A stretch of DNA of 64,000 nt. Source: Verrucomicrobiaceae bacterium (GTDB taxonomy: Bacteria; Verrucomicrobiota; Verrucomicrobiia; Verrucomicrobiales; Verrucomicrobiaceae). The translations under genes were made by a program, and so were the position numbers. The notes under the pieces were generated by a model. It saw only the letters and a program-made list of their open reading frames with translations, searched no databases and was not told where the DNA came from. Below are positions 50,858 through 59,910 of this stretch, piece after piece. Numbering within the stretch: the stretch's first letter is position 1; every line of letters starts with the position of its first letter. Location of the stretch: NCBI GenBank assembly GCA_019694165.1, contig JAIBCL010000009.1, positions 62,001 through 126,000 on the forward strand, given 5' to 3'.

Positions 50858-51529
50858 ATGCTCCGCGGTTTTTTCATTCTTCTCGTGAGACTCCTCACCG
50901 GTGCCAGTGCCGTGTGGCAGGGGTGTGAACCGCGCTCAGGGAAGCTGCGCATCTACTTCGCCAATCACGGCAGTCATCTGGATTTCGTCACGCTCTGGGC
51001 CGCGCTGCCGGAGGAACTGCGCGGGCGCACTCGTGGAGTGGCGGCACGGGATTACTGGGGCGGGAGCCGGTTCCGGCGCTTCGTGGCAGCGGACATCTTC
51101 AACGCGCTGCTCATCCGCCGCGAGGGCATCACGAAGGACGACAATCCGGTGGCGCAGATGGAGGCGGCGCTGCGGGCGGGAGACTCGCTCATCATTTTCC
51201 CCGAAGGCACGCGCAGCCGGGACGGGACGATCGGCACCTTCAAGCCGGGTTTGTATCATCTGGCTGCCCGCGTGCCGGAGGCGGAATTGGTGCCGGTCTT
51301 CCTGCAAAACCTCAACCGCATCCTGCCGAAAGGCCATCTGCTGCCGATCCCGCTGATCAGCACGGTCGTGTTTGGCCGTCCGCTGCGGATCGAAGAAGGC
51401 GAGGGCAAGAAGGCGTTCATGGAACGCGCACAGGCGACCGTGTCTGCATTGGGGCAGGGGAACCGTCCGTCGGATGCGCGTGGCGCGGCGGCCGATGCCA
51501 ACGGCAGGACGAGCATTGAGGTTTGCTGA
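50858..51529 (+). CDS. 1-acyl-glycerol-3-phosphate acyltransferase-like (PlsC domain)
   Basis: A 223-residue membrane-associated acyltransferase. The catalytic HxxxxD is His37-Asp42 in NHGSHLDF; the substrate motif FPEGTRS is at about 114-120; VPVFLQNLNRILPKG follows. ATG 50858 begins a hydrophobic N-terminal helix. It likely adds an acyl chain to a glycerol phosphate or other lipid; short length matches lone PlsC relatives. Ends with a Cys. Confidence 0.85.
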   Translation: MLRGFFILLVRLLTGASAVWQGCEPRSGKLRIYFANHGSHLDFVTLWAALPEELRGRTRGVAARDYWGGSRFRRFVAADIFNALLIRREGITKDDNPVAQMEAALRAGDSLIIFPEGTRSRDGTIGTFKPGLYHLAARVPEAELVPVFLQNLNRILPKGHLLPIPLISTVVFGRPLRIEEGEGKKAFMERAQATVSALGQGNRPSDARGAAADANGRTSIEVC

Positions 51530-51559
51530 ACGAGAATGCTGCCGGCGGAGGATGCGTCA

Positions 51560-52573
51560 TCAGACTGGGCTGATGACGATCTTGCCAAAATGACGCCCAC
51601 TCTCAATGCGCCGGAATGCCTCGGGCACCTGATCAAAGGAGAATGTGGAGTCGATGACCGGTCTGATGCCGCCTGATGCGAAAGCGGCGAGCATGTCGGC
51701 GAACATGGCGCGGCTGCCGACGTAGATGCCGTCGAGCCGGATGCCTTTGCGGAGGATCTGCACGGTCTGGAGGTCGCCGCTGATGCCGGTGAGCACGCCG
51801 ATGAGGGCGATGTGCCCGCCATAGCGCGTGGCTTTGAGCGAGCGGTTCAGAGTGGCGGGTCCGCCAATTTCCATGACGTGATCGACACCTAGACCGCCGG
51901 TCTGCGCGACGGCCCATTCGTCCCATGCGGGATCGGTCGAGTAGTTGTGGACGGCGTCGGCACCGAGGGCCAGAAGGCGTTGTGCCTTGTCAGCGCTGCT
52001 GGTGGTGGCGAGCACGCGAGCACCTTTGAGCTTCGCGATTTGCAGCGCGAAGACAGAGACGCCGCCGCTGCCAAGGATGAGAACCGTCTCGCCGGCTTTC
52101 AAACTGCCCCGGACCACGAGCGCATCCCAGGCAGTGACGGCGGCACAGGGCAGGGTGGCGGCTGCTTCGAAACTCAGGCACCCGGGCAGGGCCAGCAGGG
52201 AGGCAGCAGGCAGGACGGCCAGCTCACGCAGGAGACCATCTACGGCACCGCCGAGCGCCTTCGCGGCGTGCGCCTGCGTGAAGCCGCCGTCGAGCCAGGA
52301 CGGCATGAAAGGGGAGACCACGCGGTCGCCAGGCTTCCAAGCCGTGACGCCTTCACCCAGGGCGACCACTTCGCCAGCGCCATCGGAACAGGGAATCCGC
52401 GGGACGGGGCCGGTCACGCCTTTGATGCCCATGACATTCATGTAGTCGCGGTAATTCAGGGACACGGCGCGGATGCGCACGAGGACTTCGCCGGGGCCGG
52501 GGGCCGGGTCGGCGAGCTGGGCGAGTCTGAGTGACGGAAGGCCGTCGGTGCCAGTGATTTGCCAGGCTTTCAT
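51560..52573 (-). CDS. NAD(P)-dependent quinone-oxidoreductase-type MDR dehydrogenase
   Basis: A 337-residue zinc-free medium-chain dehydrogenase. N-terminal domain includes SLNYRDYMNVMG and PCSDGAGEVVALGEGVTAWKPGDRV; the cofactor loop is LILGSGGVSVFALQIAKLKG. There are no zinc ligand sets. The start complements 52571-52573 because MKAWQITG is the first family strand. Convergent with the acyltransferase gene. Substrate unknown. Confidence 0.87.
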   Translation of the reverse strand: MKAWQITGTDGLPSLRLAQLADPAPGPGEVLVRIRAVSLNYRDYMNVMGIKGVTGPVPRIPCSDGAGEVVALGEGVTAWKPGDRVVSPFMPSWLDGGFTQAHAAKALGGAVDGLLRELAVLPAASLLALPGCLSFEAAATLPCAAVTAWDALVVRGSLKAGETVLILGSGGVSVFALQIAKLKGARVLATTSSADKAQRLLALGADAVHNYSTDPAWDEWAVAQTGGLGVDHVMEIGGPATLNRSLKATRYGGHIALIGVLTGISGDLQTVQILRKGIRLDGIYVGSRAMFADMLAAFASGGIRPVIDSTFSFDQVPEAFRRIESGRHFGKIVISPV

Positions 52574-53106
52574 GGTGACGTGGAGGCGGCAGTGTCGGTG
52601 GCCCGTGGCGATTGGCAAGGAGAGCCAAGACGGGGGAGAAAGAAGCCGGTGAGAGAAGGCAGGCGGAGGTTGTTCCCGTCGGTGTGAATAAGTGAGCACC
52701 AACTGGCATGAAGCGTGGAACTGGCTGTGGAACGGCCATGCACAAAACGAAAGCCGGGATCGAATCGGATTTCAGACAGGCGACCGGTGCCAGCACATGC
52801 GCTGGTGGTGTCACCTGATGAGGCCGCCACGCTGGAGAGATGAGGGTAGTGATGCCTGCCCAGGTACGCGCGCGCATCGGTGCATCCGTTTCACTTTTGG
52901 TTTGATGCGTGCCTCGGCGGGCAAGGGTGGCGGAAGTGGCGAGACATCCATTCACCAGCCAAACGCAGGCTGTGAACAAGCTGTGAAGATGCTGGCCGGA
53001 CCGGTTGTGAGCAACCTGTGAAAAGCGCGTGGAGAATCCGGGCGGACATGCCGGCAATCACCGATTCCTCGGGCGTTCCACGGCGCTGGCGGAAACTCCC
53101 GCGGCG
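52574..53106. other. 533-bp gap without a supported gene
   Basis: No convincing coding frame on either strand. It holds several TGTGAA/TGTGAG-type hexamers between about 52966 and 53023 (CTGTGAACAAGCTGTGAAG, then GTTGTGAGCAACCTGTGAA), echoing CTGTGAACAAGG upstream of ftsQ. These could be regulator sites for the PilT-side or a chance run. Confidence 0.4.
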
Positions 53107-54210
53107 TCACTTTTTGTTCTCGCCACCACCGGCGTTGCCGACGGCCTGATCCTCGGGTGCGAGGAATGATTTGAAGCGGGCCTTGTCGATGGCCTTCATG
53201 TACGCTTCCATCGGCGAGACGTAACCGTCGCGCAGCTTCTCCCAGATGGCCTCGTCCATGAACTGCATGCCCTGCGCCTTGCCGCCGATGATCACGTCGT
53301 ACAGTTTCTGCGTGGCACCCTCACGGATGATGGCACCGACGGCCGGGGTGGAGATCATGATCTCGTTCACGGCGGCGCGGCCCTTGCCGTCCGCCTTTTT
53401 CATGAGCAACTGGGCCACCACGCCTTTGAGGGAGGCGGCCAGCATCGTGCGCACCTGACTCTGCTGATCCGACGGGAATACGTCCACGATACGGTCAACG
53501 GTCTTGCGCGCATTGTTGGTGTGCAGCGTGCCGAAGACGAGCAGACCGGTCTCCGCAGCGGTCAAGGCCAGCGATATGGTCTCCAGGTCGCGCATTTCAC
53601 CCACGAGCACAATGTCGGCATCCTCGCGCAACGCGGCGCGCAGTCCGTCAGCGAAGCTCGGCGTCTGGATGGGCACTTCACGCTGGGTGATGATGCTCTT
53701 CTTGTTCCGATGCACGAACTCGATGGGTTCCTCGATGGTGATGATGTGGCGGCGGAAGTTCGTATTGATGTAGTCGAGCAGGGCCGCGAGCGTGGTGGAT
53801 TTTCCGGAGCCGGTCGGGCCGGTGACCAGTACGAGGCCGCTGCGGAGATGGCCGAATTCCTTGACGGTGGGCGGGATGCCCAACTGCTCGAGACTGGCTA
53901 TCTTCGTGGGAATGATGCGGAACACGCAGCCATAGCCGTGGAGCTGGCGGAGGTAATTGCAGCGGAAGCGGTTGTTGGCGTCCATCTCGTAGGCGAAGTC
54001 AAGATCGCCCTTTTCCTGGAAGCGCTCCCAGGCCCGCGGCTCGCAGATTTCCATCATCATCGTGGAAAGGCTTTCAGCGGTCAGGATTTCGTCGGAGATG
54101 GGCTTCACGCTGCCATGCACCCGTACCTTGGGCGGCTGGCCCTGGCTCAGGTGCAGGTCGGATCCGCCCAGTTCGATGAGCTTGTGAAAGAGATTGTCGA
54201 TGATCGGCAT
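53107..54210 (-). CDS. pilT: Twitching motility ATPase PilT
   Basis: A 367-residue hexameric ATPase that retracts type IV pili. Walker A GPTGSGKST is at 131-139, Asp box IITIEEPIEFVH, the PilT signature AALREDADIVLVGEMRDLETISLALTAAETG and FGTLHTNNA follow. The C terminus has a short Asn/Gly/Lys tail. It lies 15 bp after a second PilT-like gene on the same strand, the usual PilT/PilU pairing, though no pilin or PilB gene is in the window. Confidence 0.95.
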   Translation of the reverse strand: MPIIDNLFHKLIELGGSDLHLSQGQPPKVRVHGSVKPISDEILTAESLSTMMMEICEPRAWERFQEKGDLDFAYEMDANNRFRCNYLRQLHGYGCVFRIIPTKIASLEQLGIPPTVKEFGHLRSGLVLVTGPTGSGKSTTLAALLDYINTNFRRHIITIEEPIEFVHRNKKSIITQREVPIQTPSFADGLRAALREDADIVLVGEMRDLETISLALTAAETGLLVFGTLHTNNARKTVDRIVDVFPSDQQSQVRTMLAASLKGVVAQLLMKKADGKGRAAVNEIMISTPAVGAIIREGATQKLYDVIIGGKAQGMQFMDEAIWEKLRDGYVSPMEAYMKAIDKARFKSFLAPEDQAVGNAGGGENKK

Positions 54211-54225
54211 GGGGAAAGAAGGGGG

Positions 54226-55356
54226 CTACGACTTGAAGAAGCTGCGCATCACGATCTTGTCCTCGGCGCGCGACTCGCATTCCTCGCGGCTGATGAGTCC
54301 CTCCGAGTACAGGTGGCGCAAGGAGTCGTCCATCGTGATCATGCCGACGTTCTTGCCGGTCTGCATGATGCCATTGAGCATGAAGGTCTTGCCCTCGCGG
54401 ATGGTGGCGGAGACGGCGGGGGTGTTCACCAGGAGTTCGAGCGCCATGGCCCGTCCCTTGCCGTCGGAGCGCGGGATGAGCTGCTGCGAGATGATGCCGC
54501 GCAGCGACTCGGAAACCATCACGCGGATTTGATCGCGCTGGTCGGCGGGGAACACGTCGAGCACGCGGTCCAGCGTACGCGCCGAATTGCCGGTGTGCAG
54601 GGTGCCGAGCACGAGGTGCCCGGTTTCCGCGGCGGTGATGGCCAGCGAGATGGTCTCCAGGTCACGCATTTCACCCACCATGATGACGTCGGGGTCTTCA
54701 CGCAGGGCGCCGCGCAGGGCTGCCGCGAATGAGGCGGTGTGCGTGCCCACCTCGCGCTGGTTCACATGGCAGCCTCGCGCTTCGAGCACGTATTCGATAG
54801 GGTCTTCCAATGTGATGATGTGGTCCTGGCGCTCCTTGTTGATCTCATCGACCAGCGCGGCCAGCGTGGTGCTCTTTCCGCAACCGACCGGACCCGTCAC
54901 GAGCACCAGTCCGTTGTGATACCGGATGAGCGTGCGCACCGTGTCGGGCAGGCCCAGCTCGCTGATGGAGCGGATGCGCGTGTTGATGATGCGGAAGCTC
55001 ATGTCGATGCCCAGCCGCTGATGCACCACGGAGGCGCGGAAACGCCCGAGCGCGGGCGAGTAGGCAAAGTCCACGTCGCCCTTTTCCTCGAGGTGCTTCT
55101 GCTGCGCCTCGGTGAGGAAACCGTAGGCCAGCCGTTGCGCATCCTCGGGCGTGAGCGGGGCGGCCGTGTCCCAGATCGGACTCAGATTCCCGTAACGTCG
55201 CCATGTGGGCGGCGAGCCGGTGGCGAGGTGCAGATCGGAAGCGTCGTATTCGATGCAGAACCGGAGGTAATCATCGACTGACCCCAGGACGGGCACGGTC
55301 TGAGCTTGCGGTTGATCTTCCACGGCTACGGCGACTGCGACGGCTTCTTCGGACAT
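54226..55356 (-). CDS. Second PilT/PilU-like retraction ATPase
   Basis: A 376-residue PilT-family ATPase with a 30-residue N-terminal extension rich in Ala and Val. Walker A is GPVGCGKST (155-163), Walker B/signature ALREDPDVIMVGEMRDLETISLAITAAETGH. The domain order matches PilU. Co-transcribed with pilT immediately downstream. Upstream lie the YqjK-like and holin-like genes on the same strand with only about 12 bp gap, so an operon of five genes is possible. Confidence 0.93.
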   Translation of the reverse strand: MSEEAVAVAVAVEDQPQAQTVPVLGSVDDYLRFCIEYDASDLHLATGSPPTWRRYGNLSPIWDTAAPLTPEDAQRLAYGFLTEAQQKHLEEKGDVDFAYSPALGRFRASVVHQRLGIDMSFRIINTRIRSISELGLPDTVRTLIRYHNGLVLVTGPVGCGKSTTLAALVDEINKERQDHIITLEDPIEYVLEARGCHVNQREVGTHTASFAAALRGALREDPDVIMVGEMRDLETISLAITAAETGHLVLGTLHTGNSARTLDRVLDVFPADQRDQIRVMVSESLRGIISQQLIPRSDGKGRAMALELLVNTPAVSATIREGKTFMLNGIMQTGKNVGMITMDDSLRHLYSEGLISREECESRAEDKIVMRSFFKS

Positions 55357-55368
55357 TTGGAAAATGAT

Positions 55369-55788
55369 TCAGGGAGCGCCGTCCTCGTGGGCCGACGCTT
55401 GGAAGGGTTGCTTGAATTGGTTCTGGAAAAATCGGGTCGCATAATTGACCGCCGCCTTTCTCCCCATGGTTATCAAGGAGTCCGACAACAGCCGAAAAAG
55501 CGTGCCCTTTGTACCGGATTTCGCTGATTTGTCACGCTCATTTTTGACTGACGACGAGGGCATCAGCAGGCGCAGCACCAAAACACCCGCAACCGTGGCG
55601 CCCGCGATCCAAGCCACCCGATGCTTGCGCACGCTGCGTTCGACGATGGCCGTCGGCGACAACTGATCGGATGCTCGGCGCGCATGCACACCCAGGTCGA
55701 GCCGCGCACGGTCCAGCTCGGCGAGCAGCCGCTTTTTCAGCTCGCTTCGTTCCTGTTCCCGCCCAGGCATTCTCGATCCCTCCGGCAT
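55369..55788 (-). CDS. Small membrane protein, YqjK-like position
   Basis: A 139-residue protein with a basic, helical N terminus (RSELKKRLLAELDRARLDLG), one transmembrane segment (about 60-75, VAWIAGATVAGVLVLRLL) and a basic C-terminal half. Start may be the ATG at 55788 or six codons later; both overlap the upstream gene by tens of bases, implying coupling. Its place after YqjD- and YqjE-like genes mirrors E. coli yqjD-yqjE-yqjK. Role unknown. Confidence 0.65.
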   Translation of the reverse strand: MPEGSRMPGREQERSELKKRLLAELDRARLDLGVHARRASDQLSPTAIVERSVRKHRVAWIAGATVAGVLVLRLLMPSSSVKNERDKSAKSGTKGTLFRLLSDSLITMGRKAAVNYATRFFQNQFKQPFQASAHEDGAP

Positions 55789-56150
55789 TGGTTGATGGTT
55801 TCCTCAAAGAGTTTCAGCCTCGTGACGCAAGCCCTGAGCCGCAATGCAAGGACGAGGGCCGCGACGAGATGTGCCGTCCCCAGAACGCCCGCCGCGCAGT
55901 ACCAAGAGCAGTTCATCAGCGAGGAGAGCCACCAGACGAGCACCGGCGTGAGCAGCAGCCATGCGCCGCCTAGAAGGCCCGCCGCCATGACTGCCAGCAC
56001 CACGAGCCGCAAGAGCAGGCGGCCCGCCTCGTGCGCTTCGATCTGCAACAACCGGCTGCGCGCCTCCACATAGGAGAGTCCCGCCTGGATGAACCCGCGC
56101 AGGGCGGAAGCATCCGCCGGAGCGGGAGCGCTGGCAGCATCGGAGTCCAT
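55737..56150 (-). CDS. Holin-like membrane protein (YqjE/phage holin superfamily III)
   Basis: A 137-residue protein with two transmembrane helices (about 45-68, LLLRLVVLAVMAAGLLGGAWLLL, and about 82-103, CAAGVLGTAHLVAALVLAL). The N-terminal helix GFIQAGLSYVEARSRLLQIEAHEAG is typical of YqjE/Actinobacterial Holin-X proteins. It is between the DUF883-like gene (12-bp gap) and the YqjK-like gene (overlap). Not part of a phage; the family is chromosomal and probably stress related. Confidence 0.75.
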   Translation of the reverse strand: MDSDAASAPAPADASALRGFIQAGLSYVEARSRLLQIEAHEAGRLLLRLVVLAVMAAGLLGGAWLLLTPVLVWWLSSLMNCSWYCAAGVLGTAHLVAALVLALRLRACVTRLKLFEETINQCRRDRECLGGNRNEAS

Positions 56151-56162
56151 GCGCGCTCGTCG

Positions 56163-56537
56163 TTACTTGCGCAGCAGCAGGCCGACAAACAGGCCGACAC
56201 CGAAGGCCGTGAGGATCGCCTGCATGGGTTTCTCCCGTGCGAAGTTCTCTGCCTCCGTGCGCAGGTCGGCACAGCGCGTCCTCGCATCGGAAAATGCCTG
56301 GCCTGCGTAATCGCGATATTCTTCCGCCCGCTCGCGCAGGTCAGCGGCACGCTGCTCGGCGGCAGCACGGAGCTGGGAGGCCTTCGATTCGGCCGCACTG
56401 CGCAGCTCCTGCGCCTTCTGGGTGGTGGCGGCGCGGAGTTCCTCCGCAGCCTTCAGGGCGCTGGCCTTCGCGGCCTGAAAGGGATCATGTGCAGCGGCAT
56501 TGCCGAAGGGAGAGTCAGGGATGGGTTGATCAGTCAT
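56163..56537 (-). CDS. ElaB/YqjD-like (DUF883) membrane-anchored helical protein
   Basis: A 124-residue protein: a long Ala/Arg/Glu-rich helix (about 20-100, with repeated AAEELRAATTQKAQELRSA-type heptads) and a C-terminal transmembrane segment (AILTAFGVGLFVGLLLRK) typical of YqjD/ElaB proteins that link ribosomes to the inner membrane in stationary phase. Start complements 56535-56537. First gene of the YqjD-YqjE-YqjK-like run. Confidence 0.78.
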   Translation of the reverse strand: MTDQPIPDSPFGNAAAHDPFQAAKASALKAAEELRAATTQKAQELRSAAESKASQLRAAAEQRAADLRERAEEYRDYAGQAFSDARTRCADLRTEAENFAREKPMQAILTAFGVGLFVGLLLRK

Positions 56538-56668
56538 GGCTGACCGGAGTATGTGCACGGCCCGTTTCGTTGGCGAGAGAAAAATGGCTGTCCCGCGCTT
56601 CCTTGTGCTGAGGCATTGCTCCAGCTGAGTTCTCGACTTCGCCGTCACCATGAAGTAAGAGCGCACAC

Positions 56669-57994
56669 ATGAATCCGCCGTTCGCCCGGTCGCTCTTCGT
56701 TGTCGTCGCTCTCCTGCGCATCGCTGCGGCTGATGCTCCCCCTTCCATCGTCTCACACGCATCCTCGCACGCCGACGGCCGCGCAGCGTATTCATTCGAT
56801 GCCAGCGCCTACACTGGCGACATCAAGCAGTTGCCTGTCGGCGTCTTTGATTCCGGCATCGGCGGACTCACCGTACTCGAAGCCATCCTCTCGCTCGATG
56901 CCTTCAACAACGACACTCTCCAGCCCGGCGCGGATGGCCGTCGCGACTTTGAAAACGAACGGTTCATCTACTTTGGCGATCAGGCGAACATGCCGTACGG
57001 CAACTACCCTGGCTCCCGCAAGGAAGACTATCTCCGCGAATTGATCCTCAAAGATGCCATCTTCCTCCTTGGCAGACGCGCGTGGCCGGCCGGGGGTGCC
57101 GCACCGCATTTTAACAAGCCACCGGTGAAGGCCATCGTCATCGCCTGCAACACTGCCACGGCCTATGGACTCGAAGACATCCGTGCGGCCATTGAGAAGT
57201 GGAACATCCCCGTCTTCGTCATCGGCGTGGTCGAAGCAGGCGCGCGCGGCGTTTCTGAAACCACACGCGACGGAAGGAAGGACGCCGTCGCCGTGCTCGC
57301 CACCGTCGGCACCTGCAATGCGAATGCGTACCCCAGAGCCATCGGTCGCGTGGTCGGTCTCGCAGGCAAATCGGTGCCGGGAGTCGTGCAGCAGGGTTGC
57401 GTCTCGCTCGCCGGTGCGATCGAGGGCGACCCGGCGTATCTGCTGCCGTCGCAGTCCGCCGCTGAATCAGTCGTCAGCATCGTGCGCAGCGATGTGACTG
57501 CGCTGGTCGAAAAATATCGTGCCGATGGAGGCGGACCACCGATCAGCCGCGTCGTTCTCGGCTGCACGCATTTTCCGCTCGTGCAAAGAGAAATAGCCGA
57601 CGCCTTCTCCGCCGCCCGATCGGCGGTGCCCGAGCTGCGCAATCTCATAGCCGAGCGAATCGAATTCGTGAATCCCGCCGAACTCACGGCCAAGGAACTC
57701 TTCCGCGGTCTTGCCAGTGCGCGGCTGCGTTTGAATGGCGAGGAGAAGTGTTCGTTGGATCGCGACGCCTTCTTCATCTCGGTGCCAAATCCCTCATGCA
57801 CCAGCGCAAAGATTACGACCGACGGTTCGCTCGACTCCGCTTACAAATATGGCCGCATGGCGGGTCGCTTCGATGTCGAGGACACTATCGTTGTGCCGAT
57901 GCAACTCAGCAAATTGCCGAAAGCGAGCGTGGGCCTTATTGAGGACCGTCTGCCCGAAGTGGCGGGCCGCCTGGGTGGCGCGCGCAAGAAATGA
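56669..57994 (+). CDS. Glutamate-racemase-family protein with signal peptide
   Basis: A 441-residue member of the Asp/Glu racemase superfamily. Family motifs are complete: VGVFDSGIGGLTVLEA (Asp61, Ser62), IACNTATA with Cys160 and VVLGCTHFPLV with Cys299, the two bases of MurI. Odd points are an N-terminal hydrophobic signal (FARSLFVVVALLRIAAADAP), which would send the protein out of the cytoplasm, and a length far above the usual 260-285, from an insertion near residues 75-95 and a C-terminal extension. It may not be the main MurI, which must work in the cytoplasm. The upstream gap shows no operon partner. Confidence 0.8.
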   Translation: MNPPFARSLFVVVALLRIAAADAPPSIVSHASSHADGRAAYSFDASAYTGDIKQLPVGVFDSGIGGLTVLEAILSLDAFNNDTLQPGADGRRDFENERFIYFGDQANMPYGNYPGSRKEDYLRELILKDAIFLLGRRAWPAGGAAPHFNKPPVKAIVIACNTATAYGLEDIRAAIEKWNIPVFVIGVVEAGARGVSETTRDGRKDAVAVLATVGTCNANAYPRAIGRVVGLAGKSVPGVVQQGCVSLAGAIEGDPAYLLPSQSAAESVVSIVRSDVTALVEKYRADGGGPPISRVVLGCTHFPLVQREIADAFSAARSAVPELRNLIAERIEFVNPAELTAKELFRGLASARLRLNGEEKCSLDRDAFFISVPNPSCTSAKITTDGSLDSAYKYGRMAGRFDVEDTIVVPMQLSKLPKASVGLIEDRLPEVAGRLGGARKK

Positions 57995-58100
57995 GGCCGC
58001 AAAGACTCGTTCCCGCAGGGAACGGTGATTGACTTGACGGCTCGTCTGCGTCTCTTGTCTCCCGAAGTCCGCGGGTCGCATCGCGGTGCCGCTCCGCCCG

Positions 58101-59111
58101 ATGATCCAGCCCCCCCCAACGCCCCGCGCCCTCGCCTTTCCGTTCACGCTTGTTCGTCCCGAACTGGAGAAAGTGGAGCATGCGATCATGGAGCAGGCCA
58201 AGGCGTTCGATCCGGCCGTCGAGGGCTATGTGGCCTATGTGTGCAAAAGCTCGGGCAAGCGCATCCGGCCCGCGCTGGCACTGCTGGCCGGCGGAGCGAC
58301 CGGTGGTGTCACGGAGGAGCACCGCAGGCTCGCGGTGATACTTGAGATGGTCCACATCGCGTCCCTTGTGCATGACGACATCATGGATGGCGCGGACATC
58401 CGCCGCGGCCTGCCGACGGCCGCCGCCAAGTGGGGAAATTCGTTGAGCGTGCTGCTCGGCGACAGCCTCTTTGCCTATGCGCTGGAACTGGCCACCGAAT
58501 TCGACGACACCAACGTGTGCCGCGCCATCGCCCGTGCCTCGCGCGATGTTTGCTGCGGCGAGATATTCCAGACGCAGCGCCGCTTCGACTTGAATCTCTC
58601 CGTGGCAGACTACCAGCGGATGATCGAGATGAAGACCGCGGCGCTCTTTGCCGCAGCCACGGAACTCGGCGCGGTGCTCAACCGGCAGAACTCCGGTGTG
58701 GTGAGCGCCCTCAAGAGCTACGGCGTGAAGCTCGGCACCGCCTACCAGATCTACGACGACTGCCTCGATCTCGTGGGTGATGAGAAGCAGGTGGGCAAGA
58801 CGCTGGGCACTGATCTGGCGAAGGGCAAACTCACCCTGCCCATGCTCTACCTTCTCCAGAGCGCCACCGACGGTCAGAAGACCAAGCTAAGCCGCATGTT
58901 GCTCAAGGGCGAGCCGATGGACACGTCCATCCTTGCCGGCATCGCCGACTACGTCGGCTCCGTCGAGCGCGCCGTCGCCACCGCGAAACAACTGCTCGAC
59001 GACGCCGGCGCGGAACTGGTCTGCCTCGCGGAATCTCCTCACGTCCGCGCCCTGCGCGAGATCACCGGCTACCTGCACGGCCTGCTGGAAAAGTGTCGTG
59101 CGGTGGCGTGA
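58101..59111 (+). CDS. Polyprenyl diphosphate synthase (trans-isoprenyl)
   Basis: A 336-residue all-helical prenyltransferase. First aspartate-rich motif HDDIMD (Asp92-93, Asp96) and second DDCLD about 130 residues later bind magnesium and diphosphate. GKRIRPALALLAGG is the upstream signature. Length fits octaprenyl/solanesyl synthases that make the quinone tail or undecaprenyl-like chains. ATG 58101 is used; GTG 58086 is possible. radC follows after 70 bp. Confidence 0.92.
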   Translation: MIQPPPTPRALAFPFTLVRPELEKVEHAIMEQAKAFDPAVEGYVAYVCKSSGKRIRPALALLAGGATGGVTEEHRRLAVILEMVHIASLVHDDIMDGADIRRGLPTAAAKWGNSLSVLLGDSLFAYALELATEFDDTNVCRAIARASRDVCCGEIFQTQRRFDLNLSVADYQRMIEMKTAALFAAATELGAVLNRQNSGVVSALKSYGVKLGTAYQIYDDCLDLVGDEKQVGKTLGTDLAKGKLTLPMLYLLQSATDGQKTKLSRMLLKGEPMDTSILAGIADYVGSVERAVATAKQLLDDAGAELVCLAESPHVRALREITGYLHGLLEKCRAVA

Positions 59112-59181
59112 CGCCGGGCCGCGTTCCGCGTTTCACCGGCAGTCCTCGGGCAACGAAAGCACCCACACGCACCGCTTCCGC

Positions 59182-59877
59182 ATGTCCCACCGCATTCAAG
59201 ACATCCCGGAGCAGGATCGTCCGCGAGAGAGGCTGCTGCGCCTGGGACCCGCCGCGCTTTCCGACGCCGAGTTGCTGGCTATCTTCATCAACACCGGCGT
59301 GAAAGGCGAGAACGCCATCCAGGTGGCTCGCCGTCTGCTCGGCCAGGTAGGCTCGCTGCGCGACTTGTCGCGCCAGGAGCCGGAGTCGCTGGTCCGAAAC
59401 AAGGCGCTCGGCCCCGCAAAGGCGGCGAATCTCGCCGCTGCCTTCGAGCTGGGACGTCGCGCCGAGCGCGAGGCGCTCAGCGAACTGCAAATCCAGACAC
59501 CGGAAGACGTGTACCGCCATCTCGGCGCCGAGATGCAGGCCCTGCCGCACGAGTCCGTGCGCGTCATCCTGCTGAACACCCGCTTCCGCGTGGTGCGCAT
59601 CGACGAGGTCTTCAAGGGCGCCCTCAATGAGAGCGTGTGCCACCCGCGCGAGATCATGCGCAAGGCCATCGTCCACAACGCGCACGCCTTCGTGCTCGTC
59701 CACAACCATCCTTCCGGCGATCCTGCGCCGAGCGACGCCGACGTGCGCATGACGCGCTCCCTTCGCGACGCCGCGGCGCTGTTGAAGATCGAGCTGGTGG
59801 ACCACATCATCATCGGCTCTCCAGGCGGCGGGCGCACCAGCCACTGGTTCAGCTTCAAAGAGGCGGGAATGCTGTGA
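59182..59877 (+). CDS. radC: RadC-family JAMM protein
   Basis: A 231-residue protein with an N-terminal helix-hairpin-helix part (LSDAELLAIFINTG) and a C-terminal JAMM metalloprotease-type domain with HNHPSGDPAPSDAD (His174, His176 and the Asp about ten residues later). Full length for the family. The role once given in DNA repair is not well supported; metal-dependent isopeptidase or nuclease activity is possible. Convergent with ribF. Confidence 0.93.
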   Translation: MSHRIQDIPEQDRPRERLLRLGPAALSDAELLAIFINTGVKGENAIQVARRLLGQVGSLRDLSRQEPESLVRNKALGPAKAANLAAAFELGRRAEREALSELQIQTPEDVYRHLGAEMQALPHESVRVILLNTRFRVVRIDEVFKGALNESVCHPREIMRKAIVHNAHAFVLVHNHPSGDPAPSDADVRMTRSLRDAAALLKIELVDHIIIGSPGGGRTSHWFSFKEAGML

Positions 59878-59910
59878 GCGGTGTGCCGCGGCGCGTCACC
59901 CATGGCAGAG

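Noticed and set aside
56163..56795. Longer N terminus for the YqjD-like protein (86 more codons)
   Set aside because: The extension overlaps the start of the divergent racemase gene and is basic low-complexity sequence; MTDQPIPD gives the normal family N terminus.
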